From positions 1-51,661 of the forward strand of contig JAEWEQ010000004.1 in assembly GCA_023389315.1 (NCBI GenBank): a DNA stretch of 51,661 bases, read 5' to 3'. The translations under genes were made by a program, and so were the position numbers. The stretch comes from Actinomycetes bacterium (GTDB taxonomy: Bacteria > Actinomycetota > Actinomycetes > Actinomycetales > Actinomycetaceae). Below are positions 42,379 through 50,432 of this stretch, in pieces (position 1 is the first letter of the stretch; every line of letters begins with the position of its first letter). Under the pieces are notes generated by a model that searched no databases, had not been told where the DNA came from, and was given only the letters and a program-made list of their open reading frames with translations.

Positions 42379-43239
42379 ATGACTAGTTTCCCGCACAACT
42401 CACGCTTCGTCTTAACCCTGTCATGTCCGGACCGACCCGGCATCGTGTATGCGGTTACCGCGCTGATCGCAGGGAACGAAGGCAACATTATCCAGTCGCA
42501 ACAGTTCGGCGACCCCGACACCGGGCTGTTCTTCATGCGCGTGGAACTAGACAGTCCCGCCGGTAGAGAACCCATTGACACGGGAATGGTGCAGTTCGCC
42601 GAAGAGTTCGACGCTAACTGGCATCTGGAAGAAGCCGGCCACCGGATGCGCACCATCATCATGGCGTCCAAAGAAGCGCACTGCCTATCCGACTTGCTGT
42701 ACCGGCAACGGTACCTGGACCTCAACATCGACGTGGTCGCAGTAGTTGCTAACCACCCTGACCTGGCGCCCGTCGCCCAATTCTATTCAGTGCCCTTCCT
42801 ATGCATCCCAGTCACGCCGGAAAGTAAAGCGGAAGCAGAAAAAGAACTCCTCAATCTGGTGCGCGCTGAAAATGTTGAACTGGTGGTCCTTGCTCGCTAC
42901 ATGCAGATCCTCTCAGACGAACTGTGTCGCGAACTAGCTGGGAACGTGATCAACATTCACCATTCCTTCCTGCCATCTTTTAAAGGCGCCCGCCCCTATC
43001 AGCAGGCGCATGACCGTGGCGTGAAACTCATCGGTGCCACCGCCCACTACGTCACCGCCGAACTTGACGAAGGCCCCATTATCGAGCAAGACGTCACCCG
43101 CGTAACGCACCGCGAATCCACCCGCGATCTGGTGGCCCTTGGCCAGGACGTGGAACGGCGAGTCCTAGCCCAAGCTGTCACCTGGCATTGTGAACGCCGA
43201 GTCCTACTCAACGGTCACCGCACCGTGGTGTTTAGCTGA
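42379..43239 (+). CDS. purU: Formyltetrahydrofolate deformylase
   Basis: A 286-residue hydrolase that splits 10-formyl-tetrahydrofolate into formate and tetrahydrofolate. The N-terminal ACT domain begins RFVLTLSCPDRPGIVYAVTA; the C-terminal formyltransferase-fold domain has VVLARYMQILS, the catalytic block NIHHSFLPSFKGARPYQQA with its His, and ATAHYVTAELDEGPIIEQDV with the conserved Asp. Length is standard. It balances the one-carbon pool and is placed close to glyA-folD. Its 3' end, including the stop codon, forms the first unit of a tandem duplication. Confidence 0.95.
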   Translation: MTSFPHNSRFVLTLSCPDRPGIVYAVTALIAGNEGNIIQSQQFGDPDTGLFFMRVELDSPAGREPIDTGMVQFAEEFDANWHLEEAGHRMRTIIMASKEAHCLSDLLYRQRYLDLNIDVVAVVANHPDLAPVAQFYSVPFLCIPVTPESKAEAEKELLNLVRAENVELVVLARYMQILSDELCRELAGNVINIHHSFLPSFKGARPYQQAHDRGVKLIGATAHYVTAELDEGPIIEQDVTRVTHRESTRDLVALGQDVERRVLAQAVTWHCERRVLLNGHRTVVFS

Positions 43240-43366
43240 TCTACTAACGGGTGGGTGCCAGCGGCTTGCTACGCTGCAACCGCCTAGTGGTGTTTAGCTG
43301 ATCTACTAACGGGTGGGTGCCAGCGGCTTGCTACGCCGCACCCACCTAGTGGTGTTTAACTGAGCT
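43225..43366. repeat. 62-bp tandem duplication of the purU 3' end
   Basis: Units start at 43225, 43287 and 43349 with exact 62-bp period: GTGGTGTTTAGCTGATCTAC and onward to CCGCCTA. Copy one covers the last purU codons and its TGA stop; copy two is almost identical; copy three is cut short. Copy two holds a 9-bp hairpin (GGTGGGTGC 43312-43320 / GCACCCACC 43338-43346). The stretch up to 43660 continues with ever weaker fragments (GGCGGTRGTC, GCTAGGG, CGCCGCGCCC). Confidence 0.9.
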
Positions 43367-43667
43367 GGTGGGGCAGGGTGCCAAGGGATCTAGCGTGCCT
43401 GACCAACTCGGTGGTAGTGGGCTGAACTGCTAGGGTCTGCGTAAGACGGTTGCGGCGCGCCGCGCCCAGTGGGCCTTGCTTAGCTGAACTGGAGGGGCTG
43501 GATGCTAGGGGCTGGACGCTAGCAGCTCGCTGCGCTGCACCCGCTTGGCGGTAGTCGGTTGAAATGTTAGGGTCGGGAAGCCGCGGCGTTAACGCGCCGC
43601 GCCCACATGGCGGTGTTCAGGTGCTGGGCGAGCCTTAAACCTGTCCGCTAGTTGCGGTATTCTGGCA

Positions 43668-43745
43668 CTGTCGTGACTGGCGCCGAAGGTGGGACACCAC
43701 CGGGGAGCGACACCGAAGATCCTAAGGCCGCTCGCCTGGGCCGCG
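43668..43745 (+). promoter_or_regulatory. ZTP (pfl) riboswitch upstream of glyA-folD
   Basis: Conserved pfl elements in order: TCGTGACTGGCGCCG, the hairpin GGTGGGACACCACC, CGGGGAGCGAC, a variable stretch, and GCCGCTCGCCTGGGCCGC. Downstream, CCATTTA (43765-43771) can pair with TAAATGG (43791-43797), whose last two bases belong to the SD GGAGG at 43796-43800, so translational control of glyA is plausible. Confidence 0.94.
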
Positions 43746-43809
43746 GGATCACGCTACTGAACGACCATTTAGTAGTGCGGCGAAAACCATTAAATGGAGG
43801 ATCTCCCAC

Positions 43810-45105
43810 ATGACATCATCGCAAATGACCCCGCTGGCAGAGTTCGACCCAGAGATCGCAGCCGTCCTCGACGCTGAACTAGACCGGCAGCGCTCCACCC
43901 TGGAGATGATCGCATCCGAAAACTTCGTGCCCCTGTCGGTACTACAAGCACAAGGATCCGTGCTCACCAACAAATACGCCGAAGGGTACCCCGGGCGCCG
44001 CTACTACGGCGGATGCGAAGCGGTCGATATCGCTGAAAACCTGGCAATAGAACGCGCCAAAGAAGTATTCGCAGCGGCCTACGTCAACGTCCAACCCCAC
44101 TCAGGATCGCAGGCAAACGCCGCCGTGCTGACCGCCCTCGCCAAACCCGGCGACACCATTTTGGGACTATCCTTGGCACACGGCGGGCACCTCACCCACG
44201 GGATGAAAATCAACTTCTCCGGACGCCTCTACAACGCGGTGTCCTACCAGGTGAACCCCGACACCATGATGATTGACATGGACGACGTGGCGCGCGCAGC
44301 TCGCGAACACAAACCCACCGTCATTATCGCCGGCTGGTCCGCCTACCCGCGGGTCCTGGACTTCCAAGCATTCCGTGAAATCGCCGACGAAGTGGGAGCG
44401 AAACTGTGGGTAGACATGGCACACTTCGCCGGCCTCGTTGCCGCTGGAATCCACCCCAACCCAGTGCCCTACGCTGACGTAGTTTCTACTACCGTGCACA
44501 AAACCATCGGTGGTCCACGCTCCGGCATGATCTTGTCACGCGATGAGGAACTGGGGAAGGAAATCAACTCCGCCGTGTTCCCCGGTGAACAAGGTGGCCC
44601 ACTAATGCACGTCATCGCGGCTAAAGCCGTCGCCATGAAAGTGGCCGGAACCGCAGAGTTCGCCGAACGTCAGCAACGCACCGTCGAAGGTGCGAAACTG
44701 CTCGCCGAACGCCTGGTGCAGCCAGACGTGGAAGCCGCCGGCATTCGCGTGCTCACCGGTGGCACCGACGTTCACCTGGTACTGATCGACCTACGCGAAT
44801 CTGAACTCAACGGGCAAGACGGGGAGGACCTACTTCACCGCATCGGCATCACCGTGAACCGCAACGCGGTGCCGTTCGACCCGCGGCCCCCGCGAGTAAC
44901 CTCCGGTCTGCGCATCGGCACCCCCGCTCTGGCCACCCGCGGTTTCACGGCGGAAGACTTCAAGGAAGTTGCCGACATTATCGCCACCGGACTGGTGCAA
45001 GGTGCCACCGGCGGGTTGGACAGTGTTGACGAGGACGGGCTGCGTGCTCGCGTGCGGATCCTAACCGACAAGCACCCCCTCTACCTTGGGTTGGAACAAC
45101 GATGA
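43810..45105 (+). CDS. glyA: Serine hydroxymethyltransferase
   Basis: A 431-residue PLP enzyme interconverting serine and glycine while charging tetrahydrofolate with a one-carbon unit. Signatures: LEMIASENFVPLSVLQAQGS, NKYAEGYPGRRYYGGCEAVD, QPHSGSQANAAVLTAL, LSLAHGGHLTHG, WVDMAHFAGLVAAG and the PLP lysine loop VVSTTVHKTIGGPRSGMIL. Length fits the family (~420-430). SD GGAGG nine bases before ATG 43810. Controlled by a ZTP riboswitch and overlapping folD by four bases. Confidence 0.97.
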   Translation: MTSSQMTPLAEFDPEIAAVLDAELDRQRSTLEMIASENFVPLSVLQAQGSVLTNKYAEGYPGRRYYGGCEAVDIAENLAIERAKEVFAAAYVNVQPHSGSQANAAVLTALAKPGDTILGLSLAHGGHLTHGMKINFSGRLYNAVSYQVNPDTMMIDMDDVARAAREHKPTVIIAGWSAYPRVLDFQAFREIADEVGAKLWVDMAHFAGLVAAGIHPNPVPYADVVSTTVHKTIGGPRSGMILSRDEELGKEINSAVFPGEQGGPLMHVIAAKAVAMKVAGTAEFAERQQRTVEGAKLLAERLVQPDVEAAGIRVLTGGTDVHLVLIDLRESELNGQDGEDLLHRIGITVNRNAVPFDPRPPRVTSGLRIGTPALATRGFTAEDFKEVADIIATGLVQGATGGLDSVDEDGLRARVRILTDKHPLYLGLEQR

Positions 45106-46004
45106 GGGCACCGTGGCCCGGGGAAGCCAAGATCCTCGACGGGAAAGCCTGCGCGGAACAAATAAAAACCGAACTGCGTCAGCGCGTGGAGGCGCTGAAA
45201 GAGCGCGGTGTTGAACCCGGACTCGGCACCATTTTGGTTGGTGACGACCCCGGATCGGTGGCTTACGTAGCTGGGAAACATCGCGACTGCGAACAGGTGG
45301 GACTTCACTCCCTACGTGCCGACCTGCCTGGTGACGCCAGTGAAGAGCAGATCATCGAGGCGGTGGAAGCCTTCAACCAGGATCCCGCGTGCACTGGGTT
45401 TATTGTGCAGCTGCCTCTTCCGAAGGGAGTGGACACTAACCGCGTGCTCGAGCTGATAGATCCTGGCAAGGACGCCGACGGGCTACACCCCACGAACCTG
45501 GGACGCCTGGTGCTGCGCGTGGGGGAAGAAATAACCTCACCCCTGCCGTGTACGCCGCGGGCCGTGATTGAGTTGATCGAACGAAATGGTATCGACCTGG
45601 CTGGCAAGGACGTGTGCGTGGTGGGTCGTGGTACCACCGTTGGGCGTTCCATTGGACTGCTGCTGACCCGCAAGGACGTGAATGCCACCGTCACGCTGTG
45701 CCACACCGGTACCGTTGACTTGGCGCAAAAGGTCCGTCGCGCTGATGTAGTGGTAGCCGCTACCGGTGCAGCCGGGGTCATTAGCGCTGACATGGTTAAG
45801 CCTGGTGCGATCGTCCTCGACGTGGGAGTCACTCGCGTGGTTGACGAGGACGGTCGTGCGCGCCTGCAAGGGGACGTGGCGGCCGGCGTGGACGAAGTGG
45901 CAGCGCACCTATCGCCCAACCCCGGAGGTGTGGGACCCATGACAAGGGCCCTGCTCCTAGCTAACGTAGTCGAAGCGGCCGAACGTAAAGCTGCGCAAGG
46001 CTGA
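45102..46004 (+). CDS. folD: Bifunctional methylenetetrahydrofolate dehydrogenase/cyclohydrolase
   Basis: A 300-residue enzyme that turns 5,10-methylene-THF into 10-formyl-THF. Motifs: ILDGKACAEQIKTEL, VGDDPGSVAYVAGKHRDCEQ with the catalytic Lys, FIVQLPLPKGVD, PGKDADGLHPTNLGRL, PCTPRAVIELI, VVGRGTTVGRSIGLLL (NADP fold) and NPGGVGPMTRALLLANV. The start overlaps the glyA stop (ATGA), which couples translation; about ten extra residues precede the usual start. It makes the formyl donor used by PurH. Confidence 0.96.
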   Translation: MRAPWPGEAKILDGKACAEQIKTELRQRVEALKERGVEPGLGTILVGDDPGSVAYVAGKHRDCEQVGLHSLRADLPGDASEEQIIEAVEAFNQDPACTGFIVQLPLPKGVDTNRVLELIDPGKDADGLHPTNLGRLVLRVGEEITSPLPCTPRAVIELIERNGIDLAGKDVCVVGRGTTVGRSIGLLLTRKDVNATVTLCHTGTVDLAQKVRRADVVVAATGAAGVISADMVKPGAIVLDVGVTRVVDEDGRARLQGDVAAGVDEVAAHLSPNPGGVGPMTRALLLANVVEAAERKAAQG

Positions 46005-46298
46005 CCGGGGTCGGCGCGCGTGAGTGCGCGCCACTGACATCTGAAATCTTCTCTGGCGTGAAAAGCTGGGGCGCTGCTGCGAGCTTGGCAGGATGCGTAA
46101 GGGCGATCGGGGTTGGCGGGCGCGTCACGCGATGAATTGACGTCACTGGACCCAAGTAGAACTTGAAGCGCTATCAGGCTCTGGCGGGTGCAGATTGCCG
46201 CGGCTGCGTTAGCTGGCTGGAAGGCAGCTTGCTGACAAGGTTAAGCGGGTAGTGCGTCACCACCAACTGCCATTTCGCTACGACATGAAAGTTCACCC

Positions 46299-46328
46299 AG
46301 TGGGGTCAACCGCGAGGTTGGCCCCACT
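46299..46328. terminator. Hairpin with GNRA-type loop in the folD downstream region
   Basis: AGTGGGGTCAACC / GGTTGGCCCCACT, 13 bp with one G-U pair, closed by a GCGA loop. It lies about 295 bp after folD, so it either ends a long 3' untranslated region or an unseen transcript. Confidence 0.75.
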
Positions 46329-46420
46329 CAGCTATGCCGGGTTAGCTCAGCTGTGAATGACAAAACCAAGGGGATGCGCACGGCTGCGGCGCTGGCCTCG
46401 CGAAGCAGACTAAAGTTATA

Positions 46421-46650
46421 GGCCATTTCGTGTTGCTTCTAGGGCGGGTGTTGCCTGATGTGGCGGGGAAAAATCGTAGTTTAAGTTGGTTTGGGTCGGC
46501 TTGTTGGGCGGCCAAAATGTGTTGCTCTTAGGCGCTGTTTTGCTTGGCATGGCGGGGAAAGACGTGGTTTAAGTTTGTTCGCTGGCGGTTTGCTATAGGC
46601 CATTTCGTGTTGCTCCCGGGCGGGATTTTCCTTGGGTTTCCAACGGAATT
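46421..46650. repeat. Three degenerate ~89-bp tandem repeats in a gene-free region
   Basis: Copies start at 46421, 46510 and 46598 (periods 89 and 88). Each begins GGCCAWWWYGTGTTGCT and the first two contain TGGCGGGGAAA and GTGGTTTAAGTT-like parts about 50 bases on; the third is incomplete. The region 46005-46978 has lower GC than its surroundings and no convincing gene; short open frames at 46544-46729 and 46769-46960 have no SD and no family likeness. Confidence 0.82.
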
Positions 46651-46928
46651 AGCGTGTTGGCGTTGGTCTCACTCACTGTCATTTCGCGCCGAAGAAGGGA
46701 TGCCTCATATGCTATCAGCCCGTGACTAAACAGGGTTTCACCTCAGCGGGTAAGCAGCGCCGCCGTGATTGACATCCGTAATGGAGGCAGCGGCGTGGGC
46801 AGAGCGCAACAACGCATTAGTCTCCTTGGCGCCAGTACGCTTGCGCAGGTCTTATCTAGTCGCGCAAAGACCCATTGAAAATCTTAGTTTGGGTGGCATC
46901 AGGGTGGTTTCGACGCGGATAGCAAGCA

Positions 46929-46966
46929 TTGACGTCAAGTGTTTGACTGTATTAAGCTAGTAATAC
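46929..46966 (+). promoter_or_regulatory. Promoter and palindromic operator of the GntR-ABC operon
   Basis: GTATTA-AGCTAG-TAATAC (46949-46966) is a perfect 18-bp palindrome directly before the SD of the GntR gene. TTGACG (46929-46934) and TATTAA (46950-46955) could be -35 and -10 boxes with a short 15-bp spacer. A palindrome of this kind at its own promoter is typical of YtrA-type GntR autorepression. Confidence 0.75.
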
Positions 46967-46978
46967 AAGGAGGTGGGG

Positions 46979-47356
46979 ATGGAATTCGACAATAACCAGC
47001 CATTGTGGACTCAACTGGTTGACGAATTTAGCCGCCGTATCGCCTCTGGCGAATGGGAACCGGGGGAGGGGATCGACTCTGTGCGCGCCCTCGCCCTCGA
47101 CCTCGGAGTAAATCCGAACACCGTGCAAAAAGCCCTCGCCGAATTAGAGCGACGAGGGCTTGCCTTCCCAGAGCGAACTGCCGGCCGGTTCGTAACCACC
47201 AACGCTGAGCGTATTAACGACCTCAAACGTGAGTACGCTACGCGCGCAACCATAGGTTTCATCCACCAGATTCGCGGTCTCGGGATGACACCAGAACAAG
47301 CACAGGACCTGCTAGAAAAGCACTGGTCAGACACAGATAAGGATAGCAATGAGTAG
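46979..47356 (+). CDS. GntR-family transcriptional regulator, YtrA subfamily
   Basis: A 125-residue repressor: an N-terminal winged helix-turn-helix (PLWTQLVDEFSRRIASGEW to DLGVNPNTVQKALAELERRG and TAGRFVT) and a short C-terminal two-helix dimerization part (about 75-125), which defines the YtrA subgroup. ATG 46979 has AAGGAGG at ideal spacing; a GTG two codons earlier overlaps that SD. Its stop overlaps the start of the ABC ATPase gene. YtrA regulators usually control the transporter genes they are cotranscribed with, often responding to cell-wall-active agents. Confidence 0.93.
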   Translation: MEFDNNQPLWTQLVDEFSRRIASGEWEPGEGIDSVRALALDLGVNPNTVQKALAELERRGLAFPERTAGRFVTTNAERINDLKREYATRATIGFIHQIRGLGMTPEQAQDLLEKHWSDTDKDSNE

Positions 47357-48059
47357 CAATCAGCACACTGCAGCAGCTATCGAAGTGCGTGGACTGACGA
47401 AATTCTACGTCGACAACCCCGCGCTACGGAACGTAAATCTGCAACTGGCACCCGGCCAAATCGTCGGCCTGGTCGGAGCCAACGGGTGTGGGAAAACCAC
47501 CCTATTGAAGATCCTGGCAGGCGTCATCGCCGAATACGACGGTAAAGTGCGCATGCTTGGAAATCGTCCCGGAATTGAAAGCAAGCGCCAAGTCTCCTTC
47601 CTGCCCGACGCTGAGCTAGTGCCCCGGCGAATGCGCGTACAAAGTGCCATGGATGCCTATGCTGACTTCTTCGCCGACTTCGACAAAGAAAAATGCCGGC
47701 AAATGGTCGAATCGATGGGGCTAAATCCAAAAATGCGTGGCAGCGAGATGTCTAAAGGTATGCGAGAAAAGCTCCGCCTCGCCCTCGTGATGAGTCGCAA
47801 CGCGGAAATCTACTTACTGGACGAACCAATGGGAGGGATCGACCCGGCCTCGCGCGAAGCCATCTTGCACACCATTATTGGCAACTATCGCGAAGAATCA
47901 CTGGTGGTGGTCTCCACCCACCAAGTCAGTGACGTGGAACAGATACTCGATCGCGCCCTCATCATGAAAACCGGTGAAATAATCACCAACCTTTCACTGG
48001 ACGAACTGCGCGAAGAGTACGGATTTGGTTTGGACCAATACCTAAGGCGGGTGTACTGA
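47349..48059 (+). CDS. ABC transporter ATP-binding protein
   Basis: A 236-residue ATPase of the YtrB/exporter type. Walker A GANGCGKT at residues 43-50; the Q-loop region is SFLPDAELVPRRM; the signature is atypical (EMSKGMREKLRLALVM in place of LSGGQ), as in other YtrB-like proteins; Walker B is IYLLDEPMGGIDP; H-loop in VVVSTHQVSDVEQ. It overlaps the regulator gene upstream (ATGAGTAG) and the permease gene downstream (TGATG), so the three are translated together. Substrate unknown; export is more likely than import because no binding protein is present. Confidence 0.93.
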   Translation: MSSNQHTAAAIEVRGLTKFYVDNPALRNVNLQLAPGQIVGLVGANGCGKTTLLKILAGVIAEYDGKVRMLGNRPGIESKRQVSFLPDAELVPRRMRVQSAMDAYADFFADFDKEKCRQMVESMGLNPKMRGSEMSKGMREKLRLALVMSRNAEIYLLDEPMGGIDPASREAILHTIIGNYREESLVVVSTHQVSDVEQILDRALIMKTGEIITNLSLDELREEYGFGLDQYLRRVY

Positions 48060-48889
48060 TGTTTTGGAAACTGCTGCGTTATGAAGTGAAGACCAGCGCG
48101 TGGGAACTGGTGATGATAGAAGGGGTGGCGCTGTTGGTGTATCTCACCGTGCTGCTGCCCATGCTGCTAGATAACCCCATCGTCACCATGATCTGTGCCG
48201 GATTCGCCCAACTCGTCGCCGGGCTGGGAGCAGTGATCGTGGTGATCTGGCTACTGGTCAACTACTACCGCACTGTCTACGGGCAAACCGGGTACTTCAC
48301 CGCCTCGTTGCCGGCCCACGGAAGCGCCATTTGGGGTGCAAAAATCCTGTGGGCCAGCGTTTTGAGCGCACTCGCGCTGCTGATCAGTTCCATGCAAAAT
48401 GGCCTCGTCAAAATGCTGGCAATGGGTCAGAGCTTCGGTGATTTTATGGAAGGCCAGTTCAACTGGAAACTATGGGCGCTGATCGCAGTAGCTGGCCTCT
48501 ACTCCATGGTCCTGGGAGCCTTTGTGATTACGCTGGCTCGCACCGGATGGATGAATCGCTTCAATCCTGGAGTGGCTTTAGCCCTGGCAGTGGTGGGGGT
48601 GTGGATGGTTTCCCAGGTGGCCAACATCTTAGGGACGCTTACAGTGCCGCTGTCAATGAAAATTTCCTCAGCTCAAGGCAGTGGTCCCTCAGGGATCGAA
48701 GGAATCTACTTCCAATACACCTCCCTCAGTGACGTCATCGGCCAGGCCATGCAACAAGCCGATGCGGACGGACAAACCATCTCAATCATGTTCCCTGCTG
48801 GATCGCTGGTGGCTGGAGCGCTCCTGCTGGTGTGCTTCGCCGCCCTTAGCGCCTGGTTCCTGGAGCGGCGATACACGCTGGTGTCATAG
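48059..48889 (+). CDS. ABC transporter membrane subunit
   Basis: A 276-residue protein with six predicted helices (VALLVYLTVLLPMLL, LVAGLGAVIVVIWLLVNYY, WASVLSALALLISSM, ALIAVAGLYSMVLGAFVITL, VALALAVVGVWMVSQVA and SLVAGALLLVCFAALSAWFL). The ABC-2 type layout, with an extracytoplasmic loop before the last helix, fits the partner of the ATPase upstream. No closer family was recognised. Confidence 0.85.
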   Translation: MFWKLLRYEVKTSAWELVMIEGVALLVYLTVLLPMLLDNPIVTMICAGFAQLVAGLGAVIVVIWLLVNYYRTVYGQTGYFTASLPAHGSAIWGAKILWASVLSALALLISSMQNGLVKMLAMGQSFGDFMEGQFNWKLWALIAVAGLYSMVLGAFVITLARTGWMNRFNPGVALALAVVGVWMVSQVANILGTLTVPLSMKISSAQGSGPSGIEGIYFQYTSLSDVIGQAMQQADADGQTISIMFPAGSLVAGALLLVCFAALSAWFLERRYTLVS

Positions 48890-48913
48890 TTTGCTCTGGG
48901 GATTACCCGAAAC

Positions 48914-48949
48914 TGGGGTGCGCCAGACGTGAATGTCTGGTGCGCCCCA
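48914..48949 (+). terminator. Terminator after the GntR-ABC operon
   Basis: A 15-bp stem with two G-U pairs (TGGGGTGCGCCAGAC / GTCTGGTGCGCCCCA), a 6-nt loop, then ATTCTCG, 25 nt after the permease stop. The rest of the gap to 49145 holds only a doubled GCCGGCTTTAGTGG-like phrase. Confidence 0.88.
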
Positions 48950-49145
48950 ATTCTCGTCAAGAGAGGTTCGGTGGCGACTTCGGGGAGAGTTCGGCGGGTG
49001 GGCCGTAGTCGAAATGCGTGCCGGCTTTAGTGGGCCCCGGCCCAAATGAGCGCCCATGCCCGGCTTTAGTGGATCACCGATAGGAAGGTGGCGGTTGGAC
49101 CGTCCTTGGAAAACTAAGTCATGGGTAGCTGTGGACGCCCTGTGA

Positions 49146-49165
49146 CTAGGATCCTAGCATCCTAT
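49146..49165. promoter_or_regulatory. Likely autoregulatory operator of the RHH-VOC pair
   Basis: CTAGGATCCTAG is a perfect 12-bp palindrome at 49146-49157, followed directly by CATCCTAT, so AGGAT-type half-sites recur three times within 20 bp (inverted and direct). It ends one base before the GTG start of a ribbon-helix-helix protein, the usual place for operators of such proteins. Confidence 0.65.
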
Positions 49166-49166
49166 T

Positions 49167-49322
49167 GTGGCTTCGAAACAACAGTTCAATGTTTATTTGG
49201 ATCCAGTGTTGATCCGGCAGGTTAAGCATCATGCTATCGATGCGGGAATGTCGCTGTCGGACTTGGTGGCCCAGGCTCTGACGCAGTATTTGGAAAACCC
49301 CACAGGGAAGGTTGAGAAATGA
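49167..49322 (+). CDS. Small ribbon-helix-helix (CopG-type) DNA-binding protein
   Basis: A 51-residue protein starting at GTG 49167. KQQFNVYLDPVLIRQVKHHA gives the short beta strand plus first helix of a ribbon-helix-helix fold, and GMSLSDLVAQALTQYLE gives the turn and second helix with the usual Ser-Leu-Ser-Asp-Leu-Val pattern. The tail is PTGKVEK. The stop codon overlaps the ATG of the VOC gene (ATGA), so both are translated together. No good SD is visible, and the message may be leaderless. The function is probably repression of its own two-gene operon. A toxin partner in the usual sense is not seen; the downstream protein is a VOC enzyme. Confidence 0.82.
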   Translation: MASKQQFNVYLDPVLIRQVKHHAIDAGMSLSDLVAQALTQYLENPTGKVEK

Positions 49323-50206
49323 CCCCACAGATTGTCGTATGCCCTTACCGTTTCACTTCCCAAGCTGCGCGAGTTGCAGACTTTTACAAACTGATTGGTT
49401 TGGAAGAAGTACGCCGTAGCGGCAGTGGGTACACCGTGCTGCGTGGCGCAGCAGGCTACCTAGCGATACATCCGACCGCTTCGGCCAGGGTCGGGAAAGC
49501 CACTGAAACACACCTGTCATTTATGGTCCCAAGCGTGGAGAAGTACCTGGCGCAACTGCCTGAAAATGTTGTGAACCTGGTGTGGTGGGACGAAGCATGG
49601 GGGCAGGCAGCCGGCATTGTCGATCCTGCGGGAGGTGGGATCTGGATAAACGAATTGGAACATGACCTTTACGGCTACGAGGATCGGCTTGCGGAAGGCG
49701 CGGCACCTGCGCAGGAATATAGCGATAATGGCGAGGGCGCAGAAGCGGTCGATAAGGAAACTGCCGGTTCACACTCGGCTGGTGAAGCTGGTCTGTCTAA
49801 AGCTGGAGGAAGATTGGGTGAGTCAGTTGCGGTAGAAGTAGTGATGGTGCGTTACAGCTACGATTTCGACGCAGATCGGAACTTCTTCGCTAAGTTAGGT
49901 TTCCAAAGCGCGGCGGGAGCGTGCCCGGAGTGGGAACAAATGTCTGCTTCAAAGCAGTCCGGGTGGATCGGGCTACACTACCCGAACGCCGGCCAACAAA
50001 CTGTGCGCAAGGATGACAACAACCCCGTTGGTGACTTCGTTCCACTGGTGTCACTGAGCCTGCAGACCACTGAAGACCTCCAACAGTTAGCCGACCGCCT
50101 CAGCGAACACGGCTATCCAGCGCAAGTGGTGACTGACGCGGCCGCCACCAAAGTGCACGTGACCGACCCCGATGGCGCCGCCCTCGAGATCCACCCGGTC
50201 CTCTAA
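49319..50206 (+). CDS. Two-domain VOC (glyoxalase/bleomycin resistance) protein
   Basis: A 295-residue cytosolic protein with two VOC modules. Module 1 (about 1-118) begins QIVVCPYRFTSQAARVADFYKLIGL split over 20 residues and ends VDPAGGGIWINELE; module 2 (about 172-295) starts VEVVMVRYSYDFDADRNFFA and ends VHVTDPDGAALEIHPVL, with the His and Glu metal-type positions of the fold in the last strand. A Glu/Ala/Gly/Ser-rich linker (about 120-170) joins them. Which small molecule it binds or converts cannot be read from sequence. Cotranscribed with a ribbon-helix-helix regulator, so it is likely induced by its ligand. Confidence 0.83.
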   Translation: MTPQIVVCPYRFTSQAARVADFYKLIGLEEVRRSGSGYTVLRGAAGYLAIHPTASARVGKATETHLSFMVPSVEKYLAQLPENVVNLVWWDEAWGQAAGIVDPAGGGIWINELEHDLYGYEDRLAEGAAPAQEYSDNGEGAEAVDKETAGSHSAGEAGLSKAGGRLGESVAVEVVMVRYSYDFDADRNFFAKLGFQSAAGACPEWEQMSASKQSGWIGLHYPNAGQQTVRKDDNNPVGDFVPLVSLSLQTTEDLQQLADRLSEHGYPAQVVTDAAATKVHVTDPDGAALEIHPVL

Positions 50207-50274
50207 GTTGGGTAGCAATAGGCCTGTCCTCAAAGTTTGGTAGCAACAGGCCGGAAAGTAACCACAGGGTGCGG
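50206..50274. repeat. Direct repeat with hairpin potential after the VOC gene
   Basis: TCCTCTAAGTTGGGTAGCAA and TCCTCAAAGTTTGGTAGCAA start adjacent ~28-bp copies just after the VOC gene's last codons; GGCCTGT and ACAGGCC in the two copies form a 7-bp inverted pair. It may serve as a weak terminator. The gap up to 50432 shows nothing else. Confidence 0.65.
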
Positions 50275-50432
50275 CGACGCTCGGTGTCACTGGTCACACT
50301 GACTGCCGTCTACGTGGGGTTCCGTAACAGGCTTTCGCAGGCAACAGCAGTACATGGGTAACTAGAGTACTCCGAGCCGGGTGGCCGCCTGAGCCCTCAC
50401 GCTGGTCGGCAGTAGCAGTAATCTTAGCGAGC

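Noticed and set aside
46336..46420. tRNA-like start GGGTTAGCTCAGCTG
   Set aside because: It resembles a D-arm, but no T-arm (GGTTCGAATCC) or closing acceptor stem follows within tRNA length.
46544..46729. Possible 61-residue protein in the gene-free region
   Set aside because: It lies across the degenerate 89-bp repeats, has no SD and an odd Trp/Phe-rich composition.
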